Notes under the pieces: model-generated
The model's input: only the letters and a program-made list of their open reading frames with translations
Told to the model about the DNA's origin: nothing
Databases searched by the model: none
Part shown: piece after piece, positions 23,577 to 31,040 of the stretch
Numbering within the stretch: the first letter of the stretch is position 1
How the letters are laid out: every line of letters begins with the position of its first letter
Made by a program: the position numbers and the translations under genes
From: a virus
Length of the DNA: 37,022 bases
Virus record (IMG/VR): IMGVR_UViG_3300017788_000076
Coordinates: 1-37,022 of that record
Direction: 5' to 3' (one strand)

Positions 23577-24594
23577 AATTTTTAGGGTTGAACATTTCAA
23601 CTGTCTTCTTCTGTCCTTTTAATTGTATTTTAGCAGCATATTCAACTTTTGGTCTGCTTGGACACATGTTACAGATCCAACCAGGTTCTATAACTTCTTT
23701 GAATGAACTTCTAAGTGCTTCTTCAGTGTCATTGATGCTAGTTGGTTTATATCCAAGATATTTCTGCCACTCTGGATCTTCTAATTGATCTGTAGCTGCT
23801 AAAGATTCTCTTAGATATGCTACCATAGGACACTTCCACAAATGTCCATTATATAATTGAGAATTTGCACAGGTGCAATGGGTGAAACTAGCAGATGGAT
23901 CTCCATCTTCATATGGATAATATTTTATTGATCCATCTTCATTAAATTTATATTTTACAAGATCAAACCATATTCTTGGAGTATTATCTGGCTGCAAATA
24001 CGCTTCACTTAATTCAAACATATTATCGATATCAACACCACGTTCAATCAGATATTGAGTAAACTCATATCCATTTTCCCAATCTTTCTTACCCACTTGA
24101 GTATATGGTGGACGATGAAAGGTAAGTCTAAAGACAACACCCTTCAACATTTCATCAGCAATCCATTCCTTTTCTTGAAGAAGTCTAGATCCATTGCTGA
24201 ATAGTTTTACATTACATGGTTGTGATCCACGCTCACCATAACAAAGTTCTCTAACAATCCTAGTTACTTCTTTTGTTCTTGGTTCCAATAATGGTTCGCC
24301 ACCAATGATACTGACATGGCTCCAAACCCAAATCTTTGGGAGAATATTTTCTATATCCTCTATTAACTGATCAATGTCTACAGAACTTTTTCCCGAAAGC
24401 AAACTGCTATTATGATTACATCCTCTACATGAAAGATTGCAACCATTCATAGTATGGATACTAAGAAGTCTTGTAGTGGGTCTTTCTTTTTCAAGATCTG
24501 CGATTTGCTCAGCAGTTACTTGTTTAAAATTATCGACCCAAAATCCTTTCAGACTTCTAATGTATTCAACTTTTTCTTTCAGTTCTTTGTCCAT
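23563..24594 (-). CDS. Radical SAM enzyme with C-terminal second cluster region (343 aa), copy 1
   Basis: The radical SAM motif is C52-x3-C56-x2-C59 (GCNLSCRGCNH), followed by IIGGEPLLEPR with GGE at 98-100. The C-terminal part has C240, C242, C255, C308 and C311 within FTHCTCANSQLYNGHLWKCP and WICNMCPSRP. This resembles a SPASM/twitch domain holding a second Fe-S cluster, which is typical of enzymes acting on peptides or sugars. It is a paralogue of the protein at 26537 (same Cys spacing and same QLYNGxLWKCP). It lies between gp33 and gp59 with overlaps on both sides. Substrate unknown. Class B12, QueE or nucleotide-reductase activase seem unlikely, given the length and the extra cysteines. 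Confidence 0.82.
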   Translation of the reverse strand: MDKELKEKVEYIRSLKGFWVDNFKQVTAEQIADLEKERPTTRLLSIHTMNGCNLSCRGCNHNSSLLSGKSSVDIDQLIEDIENILPKIWVWSHVSIIGGEPLLEPRTKEVTRIVRELCYGERGSQPCNVKLFSNGSRLLQEKEWIADEMLKGVVFRLTFHRPPYTQVGKKDWENGYEFTQYLIERGVDIDNMFELSEAYLQPDNTPRIWFDLVKYKFNEDGSIKYYPYEDGDPSASFTHCTCANSQLYNGHLWKCPMVAYLRESLAATDQLEDPEWQKYLGYKPTSINDTEEALRSSFKEVIEPGWICNMCPSRPKVEYAAKIQLKGQKKTVEMFNPKNYEPV

Positions 24595-24857
24595 CAGATA
24601 AAAAATTTCGCTTTAGAAGTTCTCTTCAAATAATTTAGGTTAGTTGCATTCCACTTCAGTTTTTCTTTCAGTGGTTTTGAAATCAGTTTTACAATGGATT
24701 CAATTTCAATACTATTTTGCTCACAATAAAAACAAATTGCTTCAATATAATTTATACCAGAATTATCCTTTACAATGTTTTCTATGTCATTAGTAAACTT
24801 ATCTTGGCAAAGAAATTTGCTCTTGATAATAGATTTAATTTCATTTTTTGTAGTCAT
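24594..24857 (-). CDS. 33: gp33-like late transcription co-activator (87 aa)
   Basis: The central segment INYIEAICFYCEQNSIEIES followed by IVKLISKPLKEKLKWNATNLNYL lines up with remembered T4 gp33 (MSYLEATTAFLEENSIPETQ, then FIPSGIIEKIQSEAIDENLL), keeping YxEA, EENSIE-like and the LN(Y)L end. The last residues KAKFFI form a short hydrophobic C-terminus like the clamp-binding tail LDFLL of T4 gp33. gp33 bridges RNA polymerase and the sliding clamp at TATAAATA promoters, which fits the late promoters in this window. In T4 it lies next to gene 59; here a radical SAM gene is between them. It starts at ATG 24857, overlapping the nuclease gene by 17 bases. Confidence 0.75.
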   Translation of the reverse strand: MTTKNEIKSIIKSKFLCQDKFTNDIENIVKDNSGINYIEAICFYCEQNSIEIESIVKLISKPLKEKLKWNATNLNYLKRTSKAKFFI

Positions 24858-25506
24858 TTAGTTTGTCCTCCACAAATTTTTGAATGTACTTAACTAGTTT
24901 TTCCATGTACTGTTTCTTATCATACTCTTCATAAACTTCTACCTCACCATTTTCACACGTCATAATGATGACAAGTTTCTTTACTGGTATCTCCGTCATT
25001 TCATAAAACATACAAGCATATGCTGCTGCTTGCACAAAATAATTTTCGATCCATTGCTTTGGTTTTGGTTTTTCTGCAGTCTTAAAGTCAATGACTGCTA
25101 ATTCACCATTATACTCGGCAATACAATCTACTGTTCCTGCAACACCTAGCTCTTTACTGTATAAAGATTTCTCAAGAGCATAGATATTATTTATATTACC
25201 CAGGATTTTTTTCGCCTGAGTAAATAACATCTTTGGTAAAGGATCTGTATCTGGAACATCCTTATTCCAAAGGAAGTTTTCTATGCATGTGTGGACTTTA
25301 GTTCCACGAGATGTAGAACGTTTAGAAATACGGTTCGCTTCTTCCTCACCAACCCGTTCTCGCCATTTTACAAAGACTTCTTTATTGAAATGGGAGGTGA
25401 CCGAGGTAATAGATACCATCGGTCTACCTTCCACGGTATAATAACGAACTCCATCAATCGTTTCCCGTTTCAGTGCAGGAAACTCAATATCAACGTGTTG
25501 AAACAT
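24841..25506 (-). CDS. PD-(D/E)XK (RecB-like) exonuclease (221 aa)
   Basis: The nuclease core is visible: GVAGTVDCIAEY (D127), then LAVIDFKTA (D140 and K142, the D-x-K), then YFVQAAAYACMF (Q159-x3-Y163), the RecB-family motif order. Upstream, SRGTKVHTCIENF gives the H-x3-E of the same fold. I start at ATG 25506, which forms a TGATG junction with phoH; the frame also allows a TTG one codon earlier. It may trim DNA ends for recombination or degrade host DNA. It belongs to the run phoH-nuclease-gp33, all overlapping. Confidence 0.83.
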   Translation of the reverse strand: MFQHVDIEFPALKRETIDGVRYYTVEGRPMVSITSVTSHFNKEVFVKWRERVGEEEANRISKRSTSRGTKVHTCIENFLWNKDVPDTDPLPKMLFTQAKKILGNINNIYALEKSLYSKELGVAGTVDCIAEYNGELAVIDFKTAEKPKPKQWIENYFVQAAAYACMFYEMTEIPVKKLVIIMTCENGEVEVYEEYDKKQYMEKLVKYIQKFVEDKLNDYKK

Positions 25507-26261
25507 CAAAGACCCAAATTAATTTTGTTTAGAATGTAACTCTTGACAAGTCCAGATCTTACGATATCTTCAACGCCAAATTCGACGCTTTCAAATTCAG
25601 GCATCGCTTGAATAATTTTCATAAAATCTAGAATACCATTTCGTTCATTGGTTTTGATAAGGTCTGACTGCAATGCATCACCACAGAAATGGATCTTACA
25701 ATTTTCACCAACTCTTGTAATTATACTATCTAATTCGTGAAAATTCAAGTTCTGACACTCATCGACGATGATAATACAATCATCTAGTGTAGTTCCACGG
25801 ATGAAACTTGTAGACCAGAACTTTACACTTTCTTGTGTCTTGAGATTACCCCACAGCATTTCAAAATCATTGTCTGTAGGTAACTCAAACATATACTTTA
25901 CCATATTCTTATAAGGAATTTGGTAAAGAGAAGATTTATCTTCATGATCTCCTGGAAGGAAACCAATTTCTCTTGTAGCAACTAATGATCTTACAACTAC
26001 AACTCTATTATATGGCGTCAAAGGATTGAGGACTTCTTTCAATGCAAGGTACATTGTGATAAAGGTTTTGCCTGTACCTGCTGCACCATAAACAAAAACA
26101 TTTTTGTCTTCTTTATAAGCGTCAAAAACTTTTGTTTGGTTTTGTGTTAGCGGTTCAATATCGACCATCATATCGACATTGAAAGGTTTTTTTCTTTGCA
26201 TTTGTTTTGCTGATAATCCAGCTCCGACTTGGGAAGAAGTTTTTCTTTTCCTTGAGGACAT
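25506..26261 (-). CDS. phoH: PhoH-like ATPase (251 aa)
   Basis: Walker A is YGAAGTGKTF (residues 58-67), Walker B is CIIIVDECQN (162-171), and the C-terminal part has KIHFCGDALQSDL, a sensor-like motif of PhoH proteins. The ~30 N-terminal residues are basic. phoH is one of the most frequent cyanophage genes. It is a predicted ATP-dependent RNA/DNA helicase-like protein of unclear role, and the name comes from phosphate regulation in E. coli. It starts one base after the FmdB-like gene and overlaps the nuclease start. Confidence 0.92.
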   Translation of the reverse strand: MSSRKRKTSSQVGAGLSAKQMQRKKPFNVDMMVDIEPLTQNQTKVFDAYKEDKNVFVYGAAGTGKTFITMYLALKEVLNPLTPYNRVVVVRSLVATREIGFLPGDHEDKSSLYQIPYKNMVKYMFELPTDNDFEMLWGNLKTQESVKFWSTSFIRGTTLDDCIIIVDECQNLNFHELDSIITRVGENCKIHFCGDALQSDLIKTNERNGILDFMKIIQAMPEFESVEFGVEDIVRSGLVKSYILNKINLGL

Positions 26262-26262
26262 A

Positions 26263-26514
26263 TTAGAAGTGCGTTGTTTTCTGAGGCTTTACTTTTGAAC
26301 CAGGCATCTTGCTAACCTTATGAAGGATTTCATTCCATCCTCCATCAGTTCTACTATAAACGTCACCTACAGCACTCACGGCAGAAGCGACACCAGCAGA
26401 CCAATCTTTATCCCATTCGGGATTATCTTTTCTCCACTGATCGTAATCAGCAACAGACATAACAAGTTCCTGTGTTTCCCCAGTCTCTAAATGTTTGACA
26501 GGATAAATGGGCAT
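26263..26514 (-). CDS. Small FmdB-like protein without zinc ligands (83 aa)
   Basis: The start MPIYPVKHLETGETQELVMS has the layout of FmdB-type zinc-ribbon proteins (MPxYxFxCxxCGxxxE) but the Cys pairs are gone. The middle has DYDQWRKDNPEWDKDW, and the end GGWNEILHKVSKMPGSK is a helix followed by a basic tail, a pattern I recall from other marine phage proteins. Function unknown. AATAAATA 20 bases upstream may give it and phoH a late promoter. Confidence 0.62.
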   Translation of the reverse strand: MPIYPVKHLETGETQELVMSVADYDQWRKDNPEWDKDWSAGVASAVSAVGDVYSRTDGGWNEILHKVSKMPGSKVKPQKTTHF

Positions 26515-26533
26515 AGTTATTTCAATTCGTAAA

Positions 26534-26541
26534 TATTTATT
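26534..26541 (-). promoter_or_regulatory. Possible late promoter (AATAAATA) before the FmdB-like/phoH genes
   Basis: AATAAATA read leftward, one mismatch to the late consensus, 19 bases before the ATG at 26514. It overlaps the stop of the second radical SAM gene. Confidence 0.45.
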
Positions 26542-27343
26542 GGGTGGTGATAATTTTTTTATGGTTGTTGATTTGTAATGCTGCGCTAAACTTCAATGGT
26601 CTAGCAGTACACATGTTACATATTTGTTCTGGTTTACTAGAGTTATCACAGAATTTTACCAGATCTTCATCACTACAGTCAACTGGTAATCCATCACCAA
26701 TAAAAGGTTTCCAACAATCATCCTCTAATTGTTCAGTAACATAAAGAAGTTCCTTTAGAAACGCTGCATTAGGACACTTCCAAAGTCTTCCATTATAAAG
26801 TTGAGTATTCGGACAAGAACACAACTCAAAACTTTGTTTTATATTGTTATGTCCATAAGGATATACTTTACCATTAGATTGTTTGATCGAATTGAACCAA
26901 CGATCTTTTCCATCATGGTGTTCTGTAACAAGAACCTTAGAACTTTTTACCTTATTAATGTTCTCAATAACTTCTGGAGTATGAACACTAATACGTAAAG
27001 ACATGCCAGGATACTTCTCTAAATCTTCCTCAATCCATTGTCGGTTTTCCTCATTGAGAAGAATGCCATTTGTGTACAGATAGACTGTCTCATTGTGCTC
27101 TAGACAGGCGTGTAGGATGTCTCTACACCGTGGATTGAGCAATGGTTCTCCACCAATCACTGAGACACGTTCTACGTCTATCCTAGGCAGGATGGTGTGA
27201 ATATCTTGAATGAGTTTGTCAGTATCTAATTTACTTCCAGGAGCAAAATAATTACTGAAATGATTACATCCCTTGCAACTTAGATTACATCCAATCGTTG
27301 CACTAATATCAAGAATTTTTAATTTTGGGATTGTGGTAAGCAA
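26537..27343 (-). CDS. Radical SAM enzyme with C-terminal second cluster region (268 aa), copy 2
   Basis: C19-x3-C23-x2-C26 (GCNLSCKGCNH) and VIGGEPLLNPR (GGE 64-66) mark the radical SAM core. C175, C177, C190, C242 and C245 (LCSCPNTQLYNGRLWKCP and QICNMCTARP) mark the same auxiliary region as in copy 1, which is about 75 residues longer. No ATG is available before the motif. The start is probably TTG at 27343, which has TAGGAG nine bases upstream, lies inside the end of the carbamoyltransferase N-domain gene and overlaps it by 35 bases. The strong coupling to that gene suggests a shared pathway. Substrate unknown. Confidence 0.8.
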   Translation of the reverse strand: MLTTIPKLKILDISATIGCNLSCKGCNHFSNYFAPGSKLDTDKLIQDIHTILPRIDVERVSVIGGEPLLNPRCRDILHACLEHNETVYLYTNGILLNEENRQWIEEDLEKYPGMSLRISVHTPEVIENINKVKSSKVLVTEHHDGKDRWFNSIKQSNGKVYPYGHNNIKQSFELCSCPNTQLYNGRLWKCPNAAFLKELLYVTEQLEDDCWKPFIGDGLPVDCSDEDLVKFCDNSSKPEQICNMCTARPLKFSAALQINNHKKIITTQ

Positions 27344-28160
27344 GGTAAGCAGCTCCTATGGAAGTTCCACCATCATGTGCAATTGGTTCGGCATATATTT
27401 TTACATCTTCTGGTAACTGTTTACGCAGTTTATAATTTACAACACAGTTCAAGAAACATCCACCAGACAATACAAGGTTCTTACATTTAGTTTTCTTTAG
27501 TGCAAATTGAGCAAGTTCTAATGCACGTTCTTCCCAAAGAGTTTGAACTGTGTATGCAGCATCTTCTTTTGGTTTGAGTGCAAGATTACTTAAATCTACT
27601 CTATTAGATCCATATGATGACAGTCCCATGACTTTGCCAGCATCATCTCGATCAAATCCACAAAACTTAGACACATATTCAAATAATTTTCCCATACCTT
27701 CTTCAGGTGGATCCCAGTATTTTTTATGGATCGTTTTCCACTGAAATCGATTACTATTTTTTGCATGAATAATCGTTTCAATTTCTAGTTTATCCGCAAT
27801 ACTAGATCCATTACTGTCTACAATGATGCACACTGCTTCATCAAATCCAGAACTATAGAATGCTCCTGCAGCATGTGCTAAATGATGAGACTTTCTATAA
27901 TCAACGTGTTTAGCATTAGGAAATGCACGTTTGAACCGTGCAGTATCTCTAGCACTAATCATAGTTTTTTCTGGTGTAGACCATTGAGCATCTACTGTTG
28001 CAATCACATCAACATCAGTCACATAATCTACAAGATCCTTGACAACATAATCAAGTTTTTTTCTTGTAATTCTTTCTGCTTCCAAATAAAAATCTATCTG
28101 CCCATCCTTTAGTAGGCAAATAGATCCGTTATTAGAAAGATTTATTCCTAAAATATTCAT
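27309..28160 (-). CDS. Carbamoyltransferase N-terminal (Kae1-like) domain protein, lacks C-terminal domain (283 aa)
   Basis: The protein matches the N-terminal domain of NodU/CmcH/TobZ-type O-carbamoyltransferases. It starts MNILGINLSNNGSICLLKDG, has the metal-binding HHLAH (92-96) followed by FYSSGFDEAVCIIVDSNGS, GKVMGLSSYG, NLVLSGGCFLNC and a terminal HDGGTSIGAAYLAY. It stops right after this domain, so the C-terminal carbamoyl-adenylate-forming domain (with GRSEAGPRALGNRS in the neighbour) is absent. It shares the ATGA junction with the full-length paralogue at 28157. It might pair with the C-domain of the neighbour or have lost its activity. Confidence 0.83.
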   Translation of the reverse strand: MNILGINLSNNGSICLLKDGQIDFYLEAERITRKKLDYVVKDLVDYVTDVDVIATVDAQWSTPEKTMISARDTARFKRAFPNAKHVDYRKSHHLAHAAGAFYSSGFDEAVCIIVDSNGSSIADKLEIETIIHAKNSNRFQWKTIHKKYWDPPEEGMGKLFEYVSKFCGFDRDDAGKVMGLSSYGSNRVDLSNLALKPKEDAAYTVQTLWEERALELAQFALKKTKCKNLVLSGGCFLNCVVNYKLRKQLPEDVKIYAEPIAHDGGTSIGAAYLAYHNPKIKNS

Positions 28161-29743
28161 TTGGATATAAGTTTTTGAACTTCAGGGAAATAAAGATATT
28201 TGATATCACTATTATAAAAAGTTTTCAAAGCATCTTCTGGTGTTTCTACAAGCGGTTCTCCTGCAAGATTGAATGATGTGTTGAATAAAATAGGCACTCT
28301 TGTTTTTCTATAAAATGCCTCAATCAAATTATAATAATGTTCATTCTGTTCTTTTGTTACAGTTTGAATTCTACAAGTCTTATCAACATGAAGTATTGCT
28401 GGGACTTTATCATATGCATACTCTAAAGCGTCCACAGCATACATCATGAATGGACTTTCTTCCATGCCTGCCATATCAAACCAACCATGTACATATTCCT
28501 TTAGAACTGTGCCTGCAAAAGGTCGGAATGCTTCACGCTTTTTGATTGTGTTGACATGATCTTTCCCGTTAGGATCTCTCGGATCATACAAAATAGATCT
28601 GTTTCCCAGTGCTCTAGGACCAGCTTCAGATCTTCCCTGAAACATTGCAACAATATTCTTCTCAGAAATAAGTCGGGCAACTTCACTATATGAGGTATCT
28701 TTCCCTTCAATGTGAGAAAGGTCATAAGTTGGTCCTAGGTATAATGTTTTCATACTTGTTTTTTTATTAGAAACTAACATTGCAGATCCAAATGCATGTC
28801 CTCCATCATATGACAGGGGATCAGCATATAAATTTATGTCTAAAGATTTTAGCACATTATAGTTAGAAACACAATTCAAAAAGAACCCACCAGAAACTAC
28901 TACATTCTTCTTACCCGAAAGTTCAACTGCTTTTTTGATCATATAGATCGCATGTTTCTCAGCAGATTTTTGAAGATTGTATGCTATATTTTCATTCTTT
29001 ATTTCTTCACCATAATATTTTGTCCATCCAGCATCATCTCTAGGATAAATGTCTTTACTACAAAGACTATGCCCATATTCTTCATTGAAAAGATTGACTG
29101 GACCAAATCCATAAGCAGACAGTCCCATTGTTTTACCTGCTTCAATCTCATCAAACCCACAGTATCCAGAAACACATCTAAATGCTTGACCGATACTAAC
29201 TCTATTGCTGAATAAGTTTGTACCATCCCAGAATGGTTCTCCAAGTTTTTCACATAAAGAACGATTGTAAAAGCAAGAATAATGCTTAAACAATGGAACA
29301 AATTCTCCATTCACATAATTGTAAATGCTTTCTGTCTCACAAAATAATGTTCCGTCTTTACGAAGTACAGATCCTTTACCATCCATGACAAGACAGACAG
29401 CATCATCAAATCCTGATCCATAAAAAGCAGATGCTGCATGACATTCGTGATGATGATTTGAAAAATCTAAAACCTGTTTTACTCCTCTAGATTGAAGAAG
29501 TTGTTTTAGTTTTTTTCTAGCAGCAAGTCTTTCAGAATGTATTTTGAGTGAGTATCTTGTGAAACAATCAGAGTAAACTGCAACATCAATACTGCCATCA
29601 ACAAATTTTTCACATAATGCGTATGCACCAACATCACGTTTCTTTCTAGTAACTCTTTCTTCTTCAAGATAGAATTCTAGTTTCCCATCATTGACAATTG
29701 CAATTGATCCATTCTTTGCAAGATTTATACCAAGAACCTTCAT
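28157..29743 (-). CDS. Full-length O-carbamoyltransferase, NodU/CmcH/TobZ family (528 aa)
   Basis: I use ATG 29743 (ATGA with the thyX stop); the frame also has a GTG two codons earlier. The N-domain starts MKVLGINLAKNGSIAIVNDG, then HHHECH (97-102), FYGSGFDDAVCLVMDGKGS, AGKTMGLSAYG, VVVSGGFFLNC and YDGGHAFGSAM. The C-domain (about 333-528) has GRSEAGPRALGNRSILYDPR, EAFRPFAGTVL and PILFNTSFNLAGEPLV. Both domains look intact, so carbamoyl phosphate plus ATP should give a carbamoyl-adenylate that is passed to a hydroxyl. The acceptor is unknown. In this family it can be a sugar, an antibiotic or, in some phages, a modified DNA base. Confidence 0.88.
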   Translation of the reverse strand: MKVLGINLAKNGSIAIVNDGKLEFYLEEERVTRKKRDVGAYALCEKFVDGSIDVAVYSDCFTRYSLKIHSERLAARKKLKQLLQSRGVKQVLDFSNHHHECHAASAFYGSGFDDAVCLVMDGKGSVLRKDGTLFCETESIYNYVNGEFVPLFKHYSCFYNRSLCEKLGEPFWDGTNLFSNRVSIGQAFRCVSGYCGFDEIEAGKTMGLSAYGFGPVNLFNEEYGHSLCSKDIYPRDDAGWTKYYGEEIKNENIAYNLQKSAEKHAIYMIKKAVELSGKKNVVVSGGFFLNCVSNYNVLKSLDINLYADPLSYDGGHAFGSAMLVSNKKTSMKTLYLGPTYDLSHIEGKDTSYSEVARLISEKNIVAMFQGRSEAGPRALGNRSILYDPRDPNGKDHVNTIKKREAFRPFAGTVLKEYVHGWFDMAGMEESPFMMYAVDALEYAYDKVPAILHVDKTCRIQTVTKEQNEHYYNLIEAFYRKTRVPILFNTSFNLAGEPLVETPEDALKTFYNSDIKYLYFPEVQKLISK

Positions 29744-30375
29744 GCCCACTCAAGTGCTTCAGATACCACAGGAAACTGTTCTACAAACAGTTTCTTACAT
29801 TCGTTTGCAATGTCCATGTGTTCTTTTTGAGTTCCGTTTGCAGAACGAAGATTAATATAATGGATCCAAGAACGCACAGAACCAGACATATAAATGCGCG
29901 TAGGAGTTGCAAGAGGAAGTACAAAACGAGCGCATTCTTTTGCCACACCTTGACGTAGGAGTTCGTTGTATAACTCCATCGCATTTATAAAGTGATTGTT
30001 GATATACATTTGGAGATCTTTTTTAGTCTCCTCTGAGATATCATCAATAGAATTTTGGCGGTTCTTTGTATCCTGACTGCGAAGATCAGGCACAGGAATG
30101 CGATCACTCAAAAGATTTGTATCAGCATAACGTTGTGAAAATTCTTGATATGTGAAACTTCTATGACGTAAGATTTGAGCTGCAATACCACGGTTGGTTT
30201 CGATCTCAAGTGTCATAAACGCTTGCTCAAAAACAGACCAATGATTATGCTTAATGCAATAACGCAATATCCCTGCGTAGTTTTCGCTATCTTGGTTACC
30301 AGGGTTAGACACTCTAGCAACATATGCCATTGTTTGTTCTGCATCTGGCGTAACACTAATCAACTTCACTGTCAT
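29740..30375 (-). CDS. thyX: FAD-dependent thymidylate synthase ThyX (211 aa)
   Basis: The ThyX signature RHRx7S is at R70-H71-R72...S80 (ILRHRSFTYQEFSQRY), preceded by IKHNHWSVFEQAFMTLEIE and followed by GVAKECARFVLPLATPTRIYM and NLRSANGTQKEHMDIA, all typical. ThyX makes dTMP from dUMP with methylenetetrahydrofolate and NADPH via FAD. Start ATG 30375 has AGGA ten bases upstream; a longer frame would begin with TTG. It heads the replication/carbamoyltransferase block with the 60-aa gene, which it overlaps by 20 bases, behind the promoter at 30560. Confidence 0.93.
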   Translation of the reverse strand: MTVKLISVTPDAEQTMAYVARVSNPGNQDSENYAGILRYCIKHNHWSVFEQAFMTLEIETNRGIAAQILRHRSFTYQEFSQRYADTNLLSDRIPVPDLRSQDTKNRQNSIDDISEETKKDLQMYINNHFINAMELYNELLRQGVAKECARFVLPLATPTRIYMSGSVRSWIHYINLRSANGTQKEHMDIANECKKLFVEQFPVVSEALEWA

Positions 30376-30538
30376 TGTAACCAAATCCTTTTTTCTTTTT
30401 CTTGTTAAATTTCTTTGTTGCTAATCCTAAGATGGCATCATCTAAAGATTTCCTCATGTACAAGAGTTCAGCATCAGAATATTTCCAAGGTTGTTCTAGT
30501 GCTTTTTTAACCAGGCGAATTGTTTCCTTGTACCGCAT
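30356..30538 (-). CDS. Hypothetical basic protein (60 aa)
   Basis: The first gene after the strong promoter at 30560-30588, with AGGAGG ten bases before its ATG. It starts MRYKETIRLVKKALEQPWKY, has a helical LLYMRKSLDDAILGLATKKF and a Lys-rich tail (NKKKKKGFGYNDSEVD). No family recognised. The basic tail could bind nucleic acid. It overlaps the thyX start by 20 bases. Confidence 0.68.
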   Translation of the reverse strand: MRYKETIRLVKKALEQPWKYSDAELLYMRKSLDDAILGLATKKFNKKKKKGFGYNDSEVD

Positions 30539-30559
30539 TAGATAGTACCTCCTATACTA

Positions 30560-30588
30560 ATTATACCAATAAAAAAGGGGGAAGTCAA
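30560..30588 (-). promoter_or_regulatory. Sigma70-like early promoter TTGACT-17-TATAAT for the thyX block
   Basis: TTGACT (30588-30583) and a perfect TATAAT (30565-30560) with 17-base spacing, followed by TTAGTATAGGAGG so that the ribosome site is only a few bases after the expected start. The -35 box lies in the loop and descending arm of the terminator at 30571-30595, and the terminator's T run forms part of the spacer. Confidence 0.75.
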
Positions 30589-30595
30589 TTCCCCC
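30571..30595 (-). terminator. Rho-independent terminator after the small-gene run
   Basis: Leftward, GGGGGAA and TTCCCCC pair as a perfect 7-bp stem around a 5-base loop, followed by six T. It ends transcripts coming from the small genes at 30607 and beyond, directly before the thyX-block start. Confidence 0.85.
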
Positions 30596-30606
30596 AATCA
30601 ATTATA

Positions 30607-30777
30607 CTAGATTAATATTTCTCGACATATTCGCTTACAACTCTGTTGATCTTCATCGCACTCAATTAAACAATTAAAATAGTCATTAATCAAATCATTT
30701 TGCTCGTTACATCGGTCCACGGTATTCTCAAAATATTTCCATCCAGCTAGTTGATTGAAAGAAATTAAATTGTGCAT
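30607..30777 (-). CDS. Small twin-CX3C protein (56 aa)
   Basis: ATG at 30777 with GGAGGT four bases upstream; stop TAG at 30607. It starts MHNLISFNQLAGWKYFENTV and ends with C36-x3-C40 and C47-x3-C51 (CLIEC...CKRIC), plus C23. A pair of CX3C motifs on two helices could form a disulphide-linked or metal-binding helical hairpin. It is acidic and soluble. No family recognised. It is the last gene before the terminator at 30571. Confidence 0.68.
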   Translation of the reverse strand: MHNLISFNQLAGWKYFENTVDRCNEQNDLINDYFNCLIECDEDQQSCKRICREILI

Positions 30778-30792
30778 AATGACCTCCGTTGA

Positions 30793-30882
30793 TTAGTACT
30801 TATACAACCATTGAATATAGGTTGAAAGTAAGATTGTCCCCAAAACTGCAGTAGCAGTTAGAGATACTACAATTTGCATCAT
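30793..30882 (-). CDS. Single-helix membrane microprotein (29 aa)
   Basis: MMQIVVSLTATAVLGTILLS followed by TYIQWLYKY: one hydrophobic helix (residues 3-20) with a short aromatic/basic tail, so probably N-out or N-in membrane-anchored. GGGAGG lies six bases before the ATG, inside the end of the upstream DUF4278-like gene, and the start overlaps that gene's stop. Small single-helix proteins are common in photosynthetic complexes, but I cannot match it to one. Confidence 0.6.
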   Translation of the reverse strand: MMQIVVSLTATAVLGTILLSTYIQWLYKY

Positions 30883-31040
30883 TGTTTTTCCTCCCAGTTC
30901 CAGTTATTACATGGACGATAAGAAAGACCACGATACTTATTTGGTGGATGAGATGGTGCATGTGTTTGCGAATACCAGTTACGATATTCTAGTTTCGCAG
31001 TGTCAGTATCATACTTCACACCACGATAGGTTGCTTTCAT
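30879..31040 (-). CDS. DUF4278-like small protein, copy 2 (53 aa)
   Basis: ATG at 31040 overlaps the previous stop (ATGA). MKATYRGVKYDTDTAKLEYR and the later KYRGLSYRPCNNW contain two YRGxxY motifs, the hallmark of cyanobacterial DUF4278 proteins (from memory). It resembles the upstream 46-aa protein, so these are tandem paralogues. Function unknown. The downstream gene's start overlaps its stop. Confidence 0.7.
   Translation of the reverse strand: MKATYRGVKYDTDTAKLEYRNWYSQTHAPSHPPNKYRGLSYRPCNNWNWEEKQ

Noticed and set aside
22974-23600. Longer gp59 (TTG at 23600) and longer DUF1825-like gene (TTG at 23035)
   Set aside because: Internal ATGs at 23576 and 22981 match family N-termini and give the short overlaps usual in this genome.
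26263-26514. Zinc-ribbon function for the FmdB-like protein
   Set aside because: The Cys pairs of the FmdB zinc ribbon are absent.
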